From: Astropecten irregularis
Lineage: Eukaryota > Echinodermata > Asteroidea > Paxillosida > Astropectinidae
Assembly (NCBI GenBank): GCA_963971285.1
Contig: OZ020248.1
Span: 16,740,001 to 16,804,000, forward strand
Length of the DNA: 64,000 bases
Direction: 5' to 3'
The stretch's first letter is position 1. Every line of letters starts with the position of its first letter. The notes under the pieces were generated by a model. It did no database searches, was not told the DNA's origin, and saw only the letters and a program-made list of their open reading frames with translations. Positions 41,634 to 52,660 of this stretch are shown here, piece by piece. A program made the translations under genes and the position numbers.

Positions 41634-41944
41634 TTTTTTCTTTGTTCACCCTTCAATAACTTCTGTGATAACATTTTGGAAATAGATCTATATTGAGAAG
41701 ATGAAATAAATGTTCTGAAACCTCAATCAAGTGTACCATGGCAAGAAAGGGTTGTGCTGGGGCAAGGCATTGTTGAAAGGTTTAACGGCATCTCTGGGGC
41801 TCCAGGGTTCCAGCCTCATGACTTCCAGCCTCCACTCTTGAACTTCTGCTTCCATTGTTGGATAAGACCTTGGTCATTCGACATCAAGTTTAAAGTATCA
41901 CGAAGAGCGCCCTCAGCAGACATTAACAAGGCTTAGAAATTAGA
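41634..41944. other. No recognised gene
   Basis: Ordinary AT-rich spacer. The tttttt after the tRNA-like sequence at 41634-41640 could act as a pol III terminator. Confidence 0.3.
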
Positions 41945-42095
41945 GTTGGGAAGATTTGAAAACACTTGTGGTATAAAGGTCCCCCAAAGACCAACAATAT
42001 CTATTGCTGGTTCTTTGTATTAACCACTCAGAGGTGGGGGTATCATCAGGAACCACCTGACTCATTGTTGCCTTCTTTCAAGTGCTCCAACTAAA
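41945..42095. repeat. Inverted duplication, outer piece of arm B
   Basis: Reverse-complement match of 26940-27090 (gatttgaaaacacttgtggt, ataaaggtcccccaaagacc). It marks the inner boundary of arm B. Confidence 0.88.
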
Positions 42096-42654
42096 CTAGA
42101 CCATTACCCTATTCCAGGTGGTTTATGAAGTAATGTAAAATCGACTGTTGGCTGGGGGGGGGGGGGGGTACAGGTGATGCTCAAACATCAGCAAGCCAAT
42201 CCAGAATGTGATGGCCAACTGAAACTTATGTTCAATGAGTTCACTTCTATTCCCTTTGTTATCTTTCACATGTGTAACAATTGCATTTATGTTATTTTGC
42301 CAGCTCAATGTTATTACAACTTTTTAAATTTGTATCTCTTCCTATTTACTCAATTTTGTTTTGGCTTGTTGTTCCTTATTTGTATATGTGATCTGTTTGG
42401 AAAAATAAAGTTTTCCTTTGAAAAGTCAAAAAAGGCATCTCCTTCTGCTGCTGCTAGAGTGATGACACAAACTCACAAAGAGTGACAAATATCCACGGTC
42501 TCTACAATCAGATGTCAATTTACAGAGAGACATGGATGTAGAGTGCCTTAAGAATGAAAGAAATTGATAGAATAGAAAACAAACATACAAATTACATGAG
42601 AGGCAATTGGGATAAAAGAGGTCAGCTGCCAAAAACATATACTACAGAGTGATG
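42096..42654. other. No recognised gene
   Basis: A 15-base g-run lies at about 42155-42169. No counterpart was recognised in arm A (25931-26939), so this part is unique to arm B or too diverged. Confidence 0.4.
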
Positions 42655-45600
42655 TCGAGGATTTCTAGCAATCTTTCAAGATCAACAGGAATATTCTGTT
42701 TGAACAATGGAGTACAGTAATTTTAAGATATACAGATCATACAAATCTAAAGCTATTTTTATCAACTTGTCAACTCATAGTTTCTTGACAGCTGTGAGCA
42801 AAAATCATGCAATGTCACTTCAACTTAACATTTTGTGCTGCAGCATACATGTAAGTGGTCGTTTATAATTGGCTTGGAAAGAGATACCAAACACTTCTGC
42901 TTTCAACAACATTATTAAAGTGTCTAAAAAGTAATGGCCAGTACTTAATTAGTAGGGTTGATCATAGAATTCAATACAAAACAACGAAATACAGATTCTG
43001 CTGATTGAGCACTCGTTTGTAACTTGAAAAAGTAAATGAATTAATGTTACATAATATGTGCGTCTTAATACAATGTGAATGACATGTTACCATGATTCAT
43101 AAACCAATCTAACCTTTGCAAAACAAATGATTAGGTTTATTCATTTATTATGCAATTACCTTAATGTTGCATGAGATCACATTTTGCTAAATATTTAACT
43201 ATCTCTGTTTCCATTAACTTAAAAAAAAAAGCAACATGCACATCAAAGTGGAAATGTACCAATATAACTCAAAAGGAAATGGTTGACAGAATGAATTGCC
43301 ATATGCTCCACTCCACTGTTGATGCTCACTGCTCAAGTCCACAAGTTGTTGTTGAGGATACCATGATTATCTCTGTAGTTCTGTACACACTGATGGCTTT
43401 TCACATGTATCATTCATCAGGATGTTTCACTGCATGTCATTTATCAACGAATGCTGCATGGTAGCAGTATCACTCTCCTACTGGTTGGCTGTACTGTGTG
43501 TCTGTACAGCTTCTGCAATGTAGTGAAGTTCAATGATAACACTGAATAATCCCAATGGATTTTCAACACTCCTGCACCTTTACCCATGCAGCACAGTTGT
43601 GCCTTCTTCATCAGGATGTTAGTTAGGCACTTGTACCAGTCTTGAAGAGAATCAGTGACATTGTTGAAATCTGATATCTTGGCAGATCTATGACTGATGA
43701 GAAGAAACACATCACAAGCTCAGTACCTGGCACATATTCACTGCGGTCTTGGAGAGAGTGAAAGTGATGATGATGAGGGTGCAGGCTGAGGATGTTTGTT
43801 CCACTCACGTTGGATGTCAGTTGTCATAACTGCACATGGTGATTCATACATCAATTCTTCAGGCAATGCAGTTCTGATACTGTGTTAAGGTGTCTCTTGC
43901 TTAACATTCAAGCTGCATGTTGATCTTTCCAAGAGCTCTGGAGAAGATTCTCAGGTATTTCAGCAGTGTGGAGCATTTTGCAGTGGCAGTGGAACATTTT
44001 GACAAAAACGTTAATTTGCATGTTTGGGCTGCTGTATCATTACAAATGTCATAACATCAGCAGTGTAGTAAACAGCTGCTTTAGAATGCACATACATTGT
44101 AGAGTTTGCAAACCTACACTCAGTAAATATAGGCCCTTTTCCAAACCTCGGCTCCGGCTCCGGCTCCGTCATCCATATGCTGAAAATAGAGGTTGTGGGT
44201 TTTCATTGAAGCTGAAGCTCCATTTTCCCTTTCAAACCAGAGAATCTACTTCCGAACCACAGCCAAATGTCCCTATTTTGATACCCGTTATTTTAAAATT
44301 GACTCAAGAAATGGAGCTGGAGCCGGAGCCTGAGCCGGAGCCGAGGTTTGGAAAAGGGCCATAATCATTTGTTTTACAAATGTCTGCAAAGGTCAAATGC
44401 AAATATTGGTATTTGTTACAGTTCTTCTTTACACTTATTATACAAAAATAAAGCATTCAAAGATAAAATACAAATAATATACCGATTCACACATAATTTT
44501 CTAACATAAACCAATATTCATTATAGCTGAATATAAACTGAGTATGGGTCATAACCTGAACCGTCAGCTGAGGTTTGAAGCCCCAGTGACACCCTGAAGT
44601 TGGGTCATTCCAGGGTTCAGGTGCTAACACCAACTATCTCTTCAATATCTGTAGTTTAAAAAAAATGAAAACTGAAGAAAACACAGCTTGTAGTTGCTGT
44701 TTAATGTACCTGTTAGATTGTACATTGCCAAAATACTGACAAATTGAACAAAGATGCTAAATAATACAACTTGAATAACCTCATTCACATTGCTGCACAA
44801 CTGAATAACAAGTCACATGTTGATGCTGTTTTTGATTCTTCCTATAACACAACATACCCACTGAAAAACAAGAAAGGTTTTAAACAATGATAACATTATT
44901 ATTCTTAATGTACATGTAGTTTCACTACATTATATAAAAGAGGAAAAGGCACATGTTGAGGGAAAATAAAAAGGTCTCCAAAAATGAAAGTTTGTAAAAT
45001 ATCTTTCTTCTGATGTCTAAATGTGGTTGAAAGCAGGAGTGTAAGATCTGAGGATGTAAACCATAACACTGGTGAACACTTGTCACACTGATGTGAAGAT
45101 ACTTACCTGGTATTTCATTGTGGCATTGAGTAGTGACATTGCAATCATTTACCCATTGTCTGAACAAATGATGTCAATTTCTGTATAATGACTACATAAT
45201 AATAATAGAAACATTCAGAAAGACATGTATGCAAATTGAGTACATATTACATGTTTGTATGAACATCAGCAGAATCACACCTTTCCTGCACACTAAACAT
45301 AGTACTGTCAAAATACTGAGCTTGCATTCTACAGATTACAAAATGGTGGTTTGGGTTGGGATTGTAGGAAAGGAGGAAAATGAAGAATTATGTGCACAAG
45401 CTGTGCTTGATCATCAATAAAAACATCATGAGTGTGATGGTCAGACAAAACCATTGGCAAAGACAGAAGAGCTATGAGACTTAGTTACATCCAAGGTGAT
45501 GTACTGCAAAAAGTGTGGTTACAAAACAGAAGAAGCAGTACTGTATAGTGAAATAGCTCACAAGGGCAAGAGGCAGGGAAGATGCAAAGTATCTTGATAT

Positions 45601-45680
45601 ATCTTGAATTGGAAAACTAAATATGTGAACTGAAAAGTAGAAGTAATTGTAAGATAACAAAACTTGATCATAAAACAGAA
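42655..45680. repeat. Large inverted duplication, arm B
   Basis: Reverse-complement counterpart of 22590-25405. Compared with arm A it carries at least two extra segments: about 320 bases at 43386-43702 and a palindromic element at 44132-44360. Shared words include ggatttctagcaatctttca at 42659, gaggatgtttgttccactca at 43790, and aggtttgaagccccagtgac at 44571. Confidence 0.85.
44132..44360. mobile_element. 229-bp inverted-repeat element inserted in arm B
   Basis: ggcccttttccaaacctcgg, then ctccggctcc, is mirrored by ggagccgaggtttggaaaag, then ggcc. Arm A lacks it: the site there reads gattagatttactgag without a gap, whereas arm B has ata on both sides of the insert. This gives an empty-site comparison and a probable ata (or TA) target duplication. 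Confidence 0.85.
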
Positions 45681-45739
45681 GAATGATAAGGTGAAGGAAC
45701 TTAGATACAAGAACAGATGCCTGATAAAAAGAAAAAAAA

Positions 45740-46258
45740 AATGCATGTAAACCAAGAGCAGCGCATAGCACCTTCACTAAGCAGAAAAGACACAGAAAAG
45801 AATGTGGACTATGTTTTGGGAAAAGATTTAACCCCAACTGCCATAAGAGCACCCACCTCGAATACAGGAAAAGATTTCAATGTAGAAGGTGTCTACTAAA
45901 TCACGGCCAGCGAGCCAACCTAAAATGTCAATACGACAAAGCCCATGCCAACTCCACAAATAATGTGCCATGGGTAACCCCCAGAATCGAGCAAATCAAA
46001 CCATGGATGACCAGGAGAGGAAGAAGAGGAAGTGATATCAACCAGGAGAGGAGCTCTGTGTGGAATAATGGCCAGCAGGAAGAAAGAAATGAAGGAGGGA
46101 CAGAATGGAGAGAGAGGGGTAGATATCAACAGAGTGGAGAGGAAAGAAGGAGAAGCCGGGCCAAGCAAGGAACAAGAAGGAAGTCATTGCCGCCAAGAAG
46201 AGTAACAAGAGCAGGGCACAAAAACTTTAACAAAAGCAAATTATATTTAATATTGTAA
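45740..46258 (+). CDS. Cys/His-rich open frame, product unrecognised
   Basis: A continuous plus-strand frame reads HSTFTKQKRHRKECGLCFGK, RFNPNCHKSTHLEYRKRFQC, RRCLLNHGQRANLKCQYDKA, then a region rich in E, R and G (TRRGRRGSDI, RRSRAKQGTRRKSLPPRRV), ending at 46258. C-x-x-C and H-x-x-x-H spacings suggest two zinc-binding modules followed by a basic tail, consistent with nucleic-acid binding. No start or splice sites are certain. It lies just outside arm B and 1 kb upstream of a BEL/Pao integrase in the same orientation, so it might be a gag-type protein of that element. Confidence 0.35.
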   Translation, partial: NACKPRAAHSTFTKQKRHRKECGLCFGKRFNPNCHKSTHLEYRKRFQCRRCLLNHGQRANLKCQYDKAHANSTNNVPWVTPRIEQIKPWMTRRGRRGSDINQERSSVWNNGQQEERNEGGTEWRERGRYQQSGEERRRSRAKQGTRRKSLPPRRVTRAGHKNFNKSKLYLIL

Positions 46259-47240
46259 GCCAACATTCAACGGCAGGGATGTTGATCTCGCTACATGACA
46301 ATCAATTCACCTATAAATGTATTCAACAACAGGGATATTGTACCAGCCTTGGAACTAGATGGGCAACAAACTGCTGATCATGGTCAACCGCGAAGAAATG
46401 GAACAATGTGTGAGAAATATAGGGTGACTCTGGTACATGATTCATGTTAACATTCACATTAATTTGCTTTTCTCTTAAACTTGTCTCCCAGCAGAAATCC
46501 AAGAATCCTTTGACTGGGTCAGGAAAACTACCTGCATGAAGAATGAGACGTATACCATCATGCCACCTACTCTCATTTCAAGTTGTTCTGGCACAGTGTA
46601 TAGGCCAGTCCAAAGGCTAAGAGAGCAAGATGCCCTTCAGCCTCTTCTTAGACAGCAACACTAACTTGAATGGTATCAAAATTACGTCTATTATTGGGAA
46701 TCCAGAAAACCAGGAAAACTGATGGCTTTGCAGAAAAAAATCAATGAATGTAGTCAGCAAATTAAGTGAACCCAGCTAAGAACCAGAGGGATTGGGATGA
46801 ACAGTTACTATATGCTATCCTTGCATACAGGAGTGCCAAACAAAGCAAAGCAAGCCTTGTCACAGCACTCACTGATGCAGGCCAAAGATGTGTGTTAAAC
46901 AAGGCCCACTAAGTACTGGATTGCAAATACCAGGCACATTAATAACAGGGCTGGCACAATCCACAGTGTGGACCTTCTTGGAGAGATGCATCTTTATACA
47001 ATCAGCCAGGAATGCTGAAGCAGGAGAACCCTGCACTAAGATCTATCAGGGCCTTCTTGGCAACAAGACCAAGACCATTTTGTTACTGTGTTATTTATGC
47101 GAAGCATTATGGACATCCCCTCAAAATCCAAAAGGCGTTTCGAGATAAATGATTTCAATGGCAGAGGATAGGCCCAAGGGATGTTAACATTCTGCAACAG
47201 TTTGCAGATTTCCTCAAAGCAGGCAAGTAGATAAACTCAA
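46259..47240 (+). other. Possible degraded retroelement sequence
   Basis: Plus-strand frames are short and shift often. The stretch MRSIMDIPSKSKRRFEIN near 47095-47150, read across frames, is protein-like. It could be the degraded polymerase/RNase H part of a BEL/Pao element, given the integrase that follows, but no motif confirms it. Confidence 0.25.
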
Positions 47241-47285
47241 CAACAAAGCCTTGAGTGGCGCAACTGTCGCATGTGGAAGAATGCT

Positions 47286-47535
47286 GTAAGAGGAATACTC
47301 CGCAACTGTACTAAAGAAGCCAGAAGTACCCCGCATGCCAGATTTGCCAAAATGTCGTCTGAGATTACACAAACCACCCTTTTTCTCTAACGGGATGGAC
47401 TGCTTCCGGCTGATGACCGTGAAGTTCGAAGGGCGGGCAGAGAAACGTTGGAGCCTTCTCTTCAAATGTACAGTATGACATCACGGGCCATCCATTTTGA
47501 GTTGCTCGGGAATGCTCAAAGGGAGCCGGAGAAAG
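47286..47535 (+). pseudogene. BEL/Pao integrase remnant
   Basis: One plus-strand frame reads KPEVPRMPDLPKCRLRLHKP, then PFFSNGMDCFRLMTVKFEGR, then AEKRWSLLFKC. After a one-base shift, MTSRAIHFELLGNAQ follows. It matches the segment of BEL/Pao integrases from the zinc-binding tail (M-x-D-L-P-x-x-R-L) into the catalytic core start (x-G-x-D-x-F-G-P-F-x-V-K-x-x-R-R-x-E-K-R-W-x-x-x-F-K-C-M-T-x-R-x-V-H). The first catalytic aspartate is in G-M-D-C-F. Frameshift and lack of flanking core motifs show decay. Confidence 0.75.
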
Positions 47536-48470
47536 AAACACTTGTTTAGAAATGTAAGCTATGTTATTATAACTGTACAGGTTGATAAAGAATATCATTC
47601 AAAATGAAAAGTGTTCAAAGATGTCGAGGAAGGTGCGTGAATATACTGAAATACAACTTGATTGGAAGAAGATGCTCAGTGTTCAAGACTTCAAGAACTG
47701 CATTCAGGTATTGTGATTCTTTTGTAGTAATGTTACTTTCCAATGACACCAACCACCTCTGACATCTGGACTTCATTTTAAAAGATACCTTGGTCCAAAA
47801 TGTCCCAGAGGTTACAAGAGGCTACAAAAAACACAAAGAAAGGCCATTCCCAGCTGGGAAATGATCTAAGTGGTGGTTGACAATTTTGTAAAGATCTAAC
47901 GCAAGCCTGCAAGGAGACAGCTGGCTGTTACAGCTGCCAAATTAGAAGAGGATTTTCCACAAAGTTTCAAAGACAAGCTGGAATGTATGGTCATTGGAAC
48001 CAGCTACATACAATTCAATATTGAGTCAGTTGGAGCAGCGCCTCGCTAACATCAATAGGGCCATCCTCCAATAAAAGAGAGAATCAAGTAGCCCAGACAG
48101 GAAAAACAAATGTTGTACTACTACATTACTACTACCAGCATACACTAAGGGGTGGTGCTGCATGCCAAGACATTGTTTCATTGGGAGTGAAGATATTTGT
48201 GTCATCGAATCCACAAAGGCCCAAACGAGATATCAGAGGCTTTTGAGAAATTTGTTAAAAACCAAATAGAAGGGGGAAGAAAACGGTGTTGATGAAGCTA
48301 CTTAATACCAAAATCAATGAATATCCACTCAATGACCTACATACATGTACATCCATTACCAATCAGCAGGAGAAAGCAAGAAATATGCCCCAAGACAAAT
48401 CAATCCAGCATGAAGACATTAGACATGTTAGACAGGTTATCTGGTAATGAATTGAACTGAAATTAATTCA
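47536..48470. other. No recognised gene
   Basis: Possibly the remainder of the BEL/Pao element, but the frames are too degraded to show integrase core motifs. Confidence 0.3.
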
Positions 48471-48668
48471 ATGACAACAGAGACCACAAAAGTTGATGTA
48501 AAAAGCTTCACCACAGCCTTCCTCTATAATGCAAGGGATTTACAGGGAAGGTGGAGAAAAAGGAAAGCAAGCGGACAAATTGCTCAAACTGCTACAACTC
48601 AGCAGGTCCAAGCACAAGAAAGTGACATCCAGGACAGTGATCCATTGGTAATGGAACTGAATGTTTGA
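48471..48668 (+). CDS. Short unrecognised open frame
   Basis: A 65-codon frame reading TTETTKVDVKSFTTAFLYNA, RDLQGRWRKRKASGQIAQTA, then QVQAQESDIQDSDPLVMELN. Hydrophilic with a basic patch; no family recognised. It could be an exon. The splice context is unclear. Confidence 0.2.
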   Translation: MTTETTKVDVKSFTTAFLYNARDLQGRWRKRKASGQIAQTATTQQVQAQESDIQDSDPLVMELNV

Positions 48669-49500
48669 TCAAGTTTTCAGCACTTATATTACTGTGCAAT
48701 TCTGGGATACAAGAATATTGCACCATAGAGCAAGGTCAGAAGGAGTTTACTACCTGGTTTGGGGGTTGTTTGTTTGTTTTTTTACTCAAGATTGATGTGG
48801 ATGCTGTGCTTAATGTTTTGATGAGACCATGGGAAAGTGACAGGGCCTGTCAGGAAGTGTTACAGTGTTTGTTCAGTGCATTTCATAAATTAGGAAAAAG
48901 GATGTTAGAGAGCCAGTTGAGTGGTGGAAGTATGAGAGTGTGGTGGTCTGGGTATTTACATCATAAGCTAATTTATTGTATTCAGTTAAGCCTGGTAACA
49001 AGTCTAATAGTTGTCTTGACTCTGCATTACCATCTTTCATATTTCTGGCTTTGTACTAATTCGCCAAGCGAAATAGGTCCGTAAAGGAAGACGTAATGCA
49101 TGGCCTATTTATAGCGCCTATGGCATTTCATGCACATGAACCTGACTTGTGGCGCATTGATCTAATATTGCACTGTTGTGCTGTGGGGCACCGCACGCTG
49201 GGCAGCGTGCTGTACTATGACACTGTTTCGATCAATGAGCTATCAGCCACTCAAAACTTTGTGGAAACTTTCTCAAACTAGAATCGAGTTTTCACTTCTT
49301 GAGAGCAGTAAGGAGAATTCCCTTGATAACGATGTGATTGTCTGTATCCACTGCATGACTCCATGAGGATGTCTCACTGAATTGCCGTGCCATAAACCCC
49401 TATTGCAGTGCTGTTGGGGGTATATAATTGTGTTAATTGTGGAATAAACCGATCAACACCAATCATCTTCAATCAATCAATCAATCGAGTGTACTGTGTT
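48669..49500. other. LTR-like or intergenic stretch
   Basis: Near 49415-49450 a tatataa box is followed by aataaa at 49442, then a caatcaatcaatcaatc run at 49472. The order promoter then polyadenylation signal is LTR-like, and a retroelement integrase lies 1.9 kb upstream in the same orientation. No paired LTR or target duplication was found. Confidence 0.25.
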
Positions 49501-49954
49501 TATTTGTCACCGGGTCCTGGGGGATCAGCTCCCCCCCTCTGTCCTCGCCCAGGCAGGGACAACTGGTAGGCGCGCCCTCGCGTGACACTACAAGAGTATG
49601 AGTGATGAAATGATGCATGAAACGAGGAGTGTGCCAAGAAGGAATGTTGATGTATAGATAGATTTTGGTACGTTTGATAGATTGATGAGAGAGAAGCCAA
49701 GAGCAACAGAATATGCACTGGATAGTTAGATTATGTGTCGGAGAAATAGGATGAGTGAATGGAGAGATTCCCTGTCTGAGAAAAAGGGAGAGAATGCAAT
49801 GAAGATGCCGCAAGAGTCAGTGAGAGAACATTGGAGAATCATGTGTGAGAGGAGAAAGAGGCGGTTTGGAGAGCAAGAGGCAAAGATGGACCCTCTAGTC
49901 CTCCTAAGAAGTCTACACAGAGTATCTCAAATGATCTACTTGGAATTGTGAATT

Positions 49955-50420
49955 AAGCTTCATCACCTACTAACCAGTAACCTAGTCTCCATGTGAAGGC
50001 TAGTCAGCGAGCAGCTTCATCATCTTCTAACCAGTAACCTAGTCTCCCTGTGAAGGCTACTCAGCGAGCCAGCCAGCTTCATCACCTGCTTACCAGTAAC
50101 CTAGTCTCCCTGTGAAGGCTACTCAGCGAGCCAGCCAGCTTCATCATCTTCTAACCAGTAACCAAGTCTCCCTGTGAAGGCTACTCAGCGAGCCAGCCAG
50201 CTTCATCATCTTCTAACCAGTAACCTAGTCACCCTGTGAAGGCTTCTCACTCAGCCAACCAGCTTCATCATCTTCTGACCAGTAAACCTAGTCACCTTGT
50301 GAAGGCTTCTCACTCAGCCAGCCAGCTTCATCATCTTCTAACCAGTAACCTAGTCACCCTGTGAAGGCTTCTCACTCAGCCAACCAGCTTCATCATCTTC
50401 TAACCAGTAACCTACAGTAG
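49955..50420. repeat. 62-bp tandem repeat, about seven to eight copies
   Basis: agcttcatcatcttctaacc and agtaacctagtctccctgtg recur with 58-62-base spacing (agcttcat at 49955, 50013, 50075, 50137). Copies on the right carry cttctcactcagcc in place of ctactcagcgagcc, showing two sub-types. Confidence 0.92.
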
Positions 50421-50439
50421 TCTCCCTGTGTTCAGTTCA

Positions 50440-51180
50440 TCATAATGCTGCTTCTCCAAATCATTCAGAAATCATTCAGTCGCCCTGGCAAGGTTAAATC
50501 TAAATAATCCTCCTGTGCCAGGGTTACACCCAGGCATCGTCTTTGATGAATACAAGTTTTGTTTCACTTGGCATACATCCACCATTTGTGTTTCAACTTT
50601 GTGAAATAAAGATGAAGAAGGAGTATGTATTAGCGATGTCAAGGGGGACGAAGCATCATCTTTGACAAATAGAATGGTAGAGAGGTTGAAGATGGAGGGA
50701 GTTAGGTGTGACCTCATCCGAAAGGAAGGATCAGAAAGGCTTCATTTCATGAAAATGAGCAGTGAAGGTCAGCCAGTTGTGTACTTCAAGATATTCAGTG
50801 ACCTGACATGGCAGTTGTGCTATGAAACCTGGCAATCCAGTCATTAGTGATGTACTGTACATGTACCTGCTGTTTTCACTTCTCCATATAATGTCCAGAA
50901 AGTTGTTGAGAAAATGCAATATCTTGTAGCCTAGGTGGGGAATGAAGATTTTCCAGATCTTATCAACATCACCAAGAGTGAAGATGGCCAAAATTCCAAC
51001 AAGAGTTGCCATGAGAGATTCTTGCATCAATAACACCATTCGCCATGAAGTGCCAATTGATGAGCAGCAAATCAAGATGTAGTGTATGTCAGGTAAGATC
51101 TTTACTTTGAAAAAGAAGTAAAGACACATGGTTTTTTTCAAGAGTGAAATCAACATAACAACTAATTTGATAAGCACATT
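50440..51180. other. Weak plus-strand exon candidate, otherwise unassigned
   Basis: At 50662-50847 a plus-strand frame encodes NRMVERLKMEGVRCDLIRKE, GSERLHFMKMSSEGQPVVYF and KIFSDLTWQLCYETW, which is protein-like. It may be an exon of the same decayed gene as the blocks at 51197 and 51840. Splice boundaries were not convincing. Confidence 0.3.
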
Positions 51181-51196
51181 GTGTCATTTTTTTTTA

Positions 51197-51389
51197 GGTG
51201 AAGGAGAACCTCAACATTGCCCGTGTGTACGACTCAGAGATCACCATTAAAGTGCTAGCTCAAAGAGAGGTCATTGAACAATTTCTAGAGAACATTATTA
51301 ACGCAAGAACAGTGAGGGGGAGGGACATCATTGAAGTGATTTTATTCACATATCTAATGTTCTGGGTGATGACTGGTATTACAGGATAA
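51197..51389 (+). CDS. Probable exon, product unrecognised
   Basis: Preceded by a strong polypyrimidine acceptor (ttttttttag at 51188-51197). It encodes VKENLNIARVYDSEITIKVL, then AQREVIEQFLENIINARTVR, then GRDIIEVILFTYLMFWV before a stop. Amphipathic and protein-like, with no family recognised. It lies in the same orientation as the DUF7869-like block 450 bases downstream. Confidence 0.35.
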
Positions 51390-51839
51390 ACAATGGGGCT
51401 GGAGACATTGCTTTCCTTCATGTCCTTTGTAAGGAAACGCTTCAGTTCTGGTTGCACAAGAGATGGTGTCTACAATATACAAAGAAGTTTAAACCCAAGC
51501 TTGTGCACTGCGGATTCCTCTTTGCACTCGGTATGAGAAAGACCTTGGAAACCACCTCTGGCACCTGGATCATGGTCCATCTGAGCTTAATGTAAACAAA
51601 CAATGGCAAGTAGAATGTGCTTATTTTATTGCATTATTTATTGATTAAAAACAATTCTCACTCAATGGTGTGCTACACTAATGCAATGGCCATGAATAGA
51701 GTCCTTCAATAAAAATCTACTTTGCAAAATGCCTAGGACAGGTTATATGTAATCTTGAACCAGACATACGTTACAATTTCCAGGTGACAGAGCAGTTGCA
51801 CTTCCAACCTTCTGCAAGCTTTGGGACACCCTAAGTCCA

Positions 51840-52195
51840 TTCATTATCTGCCATAAGCCATGACAGATGTTTGTTCGCAGTGTCAGATGAACAACAGGCT
51901 CCTCTACAAGTCAGCAAATCTGCCAGATGCAGAGAAGAAAGCCGCATGCATGGCCCAACAAGCACATCTTGAGCAAGTAAACAAGGAGAGGGATCTCTCT
52001 CCCCAGACGTCTCATGCAAGAAGTCAAAGAAGCCACTGAAGGGAGACTTCCGGGAGGAGTAATCAACATTGGGCAGAAGGAGGCCTGTGGTGGAAGAGTT
52101 GCTGTCATGCACTACAGCTTTGACTATGCTCAACAAGTTTACTACCCATCAGACCCAATACACTCAGGCCGCCTGTTTTACTTCCAACCCACATA
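51840..52195 (+). pseudogene. DUF7869-like (transposase-type) fragment
   Basis: Frames in succession read TDVCSQCQMNNRLLYKSANL, PDAEKKAACMAQQAHLEQVN, KERDL, then after a shift QEVKEATEGRLPGG, and VAVMHYSFDYAQQVYYPSDP with a final FYFQP. The C-x-x-C after T-D-V and the M-H-Y-S-F-D-x-A-Q-Q-V-x-Y-P-S block are features I recall from uncharacterised invertebrate proteins carrying a DUF7869, RNase-H-fold-like region with an aspartate (S-F-D) as a presumed catalytic residue. Frameshifts show decay. The relation to transposition is inference. Confidence 0.5.
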
Positions 52196-52221
52196 AGTGG
52201 GTATTATTTTGTTGACTAGCA

Positions 52222-52449
52222 TTGATTTATTTTGATCATATTCACTCAGACTGCTTGGTAAAACAAGAAGGTAAGGTGATGAGAAATATGCAAAAAAGAC
52301 GCCAAAAAGTGATGTTAACCAGACTGAAAGAAGAAGGGTCTGATCTCTCCTCGGAACAACACAAATGGGTCTTGGCTGCAGAAGACACAGCTCTGAGGGA
52401 GATAAGCTCTCGCAATAGCGCCCGACAAGATGGTACACCAGTCCGCTGA
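52222..52449 (+). CDS. Possible exon, charged helical product
   Basis: The plus-strand frame encodes KQEGKVMRNMQKRRQKVMLT, RLKEEGSDLSSEQHKWVLAA, then EDTALREISSRNSARQDG. Helical and highly charged; not recognised. It follows the DUF7869-like block in the same orientation and precedes the small duplicated exons. Confidence 0.3.
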   Translation: MIYFDHIHSDCLVKQEGKVMRNMQKRRQKVMLTRLKEEGSDLSSEQHKWVLAAEDTALREISSRNSARQDGTPVR

Positions 52450-52660
52450 TCGCCCACCATTTCTGATACTCTGGAAAAGTCTATGAATTCATTTTGCTGT
52501 TTCAAATTCATTAGACAAGAACTGCCTAACTGCTGAGGCCTCACAAACACCTGGCCCAGGACAACAATGTGACTCCCGATGCAGGGAATCCCCAACAAGT
52601 GTCCCTACCCTTCCACTAGCCCCCAAACGAACCGTCTCAGGCCGTAAGCCACTTCCCATC

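Noticed and set aside
49955-50420. CRISPR-like spacing of about 62 bases
   Set aside because: The whole unit repeats, with no unique spacers between conserved parts; an ordinary tandem repeat.
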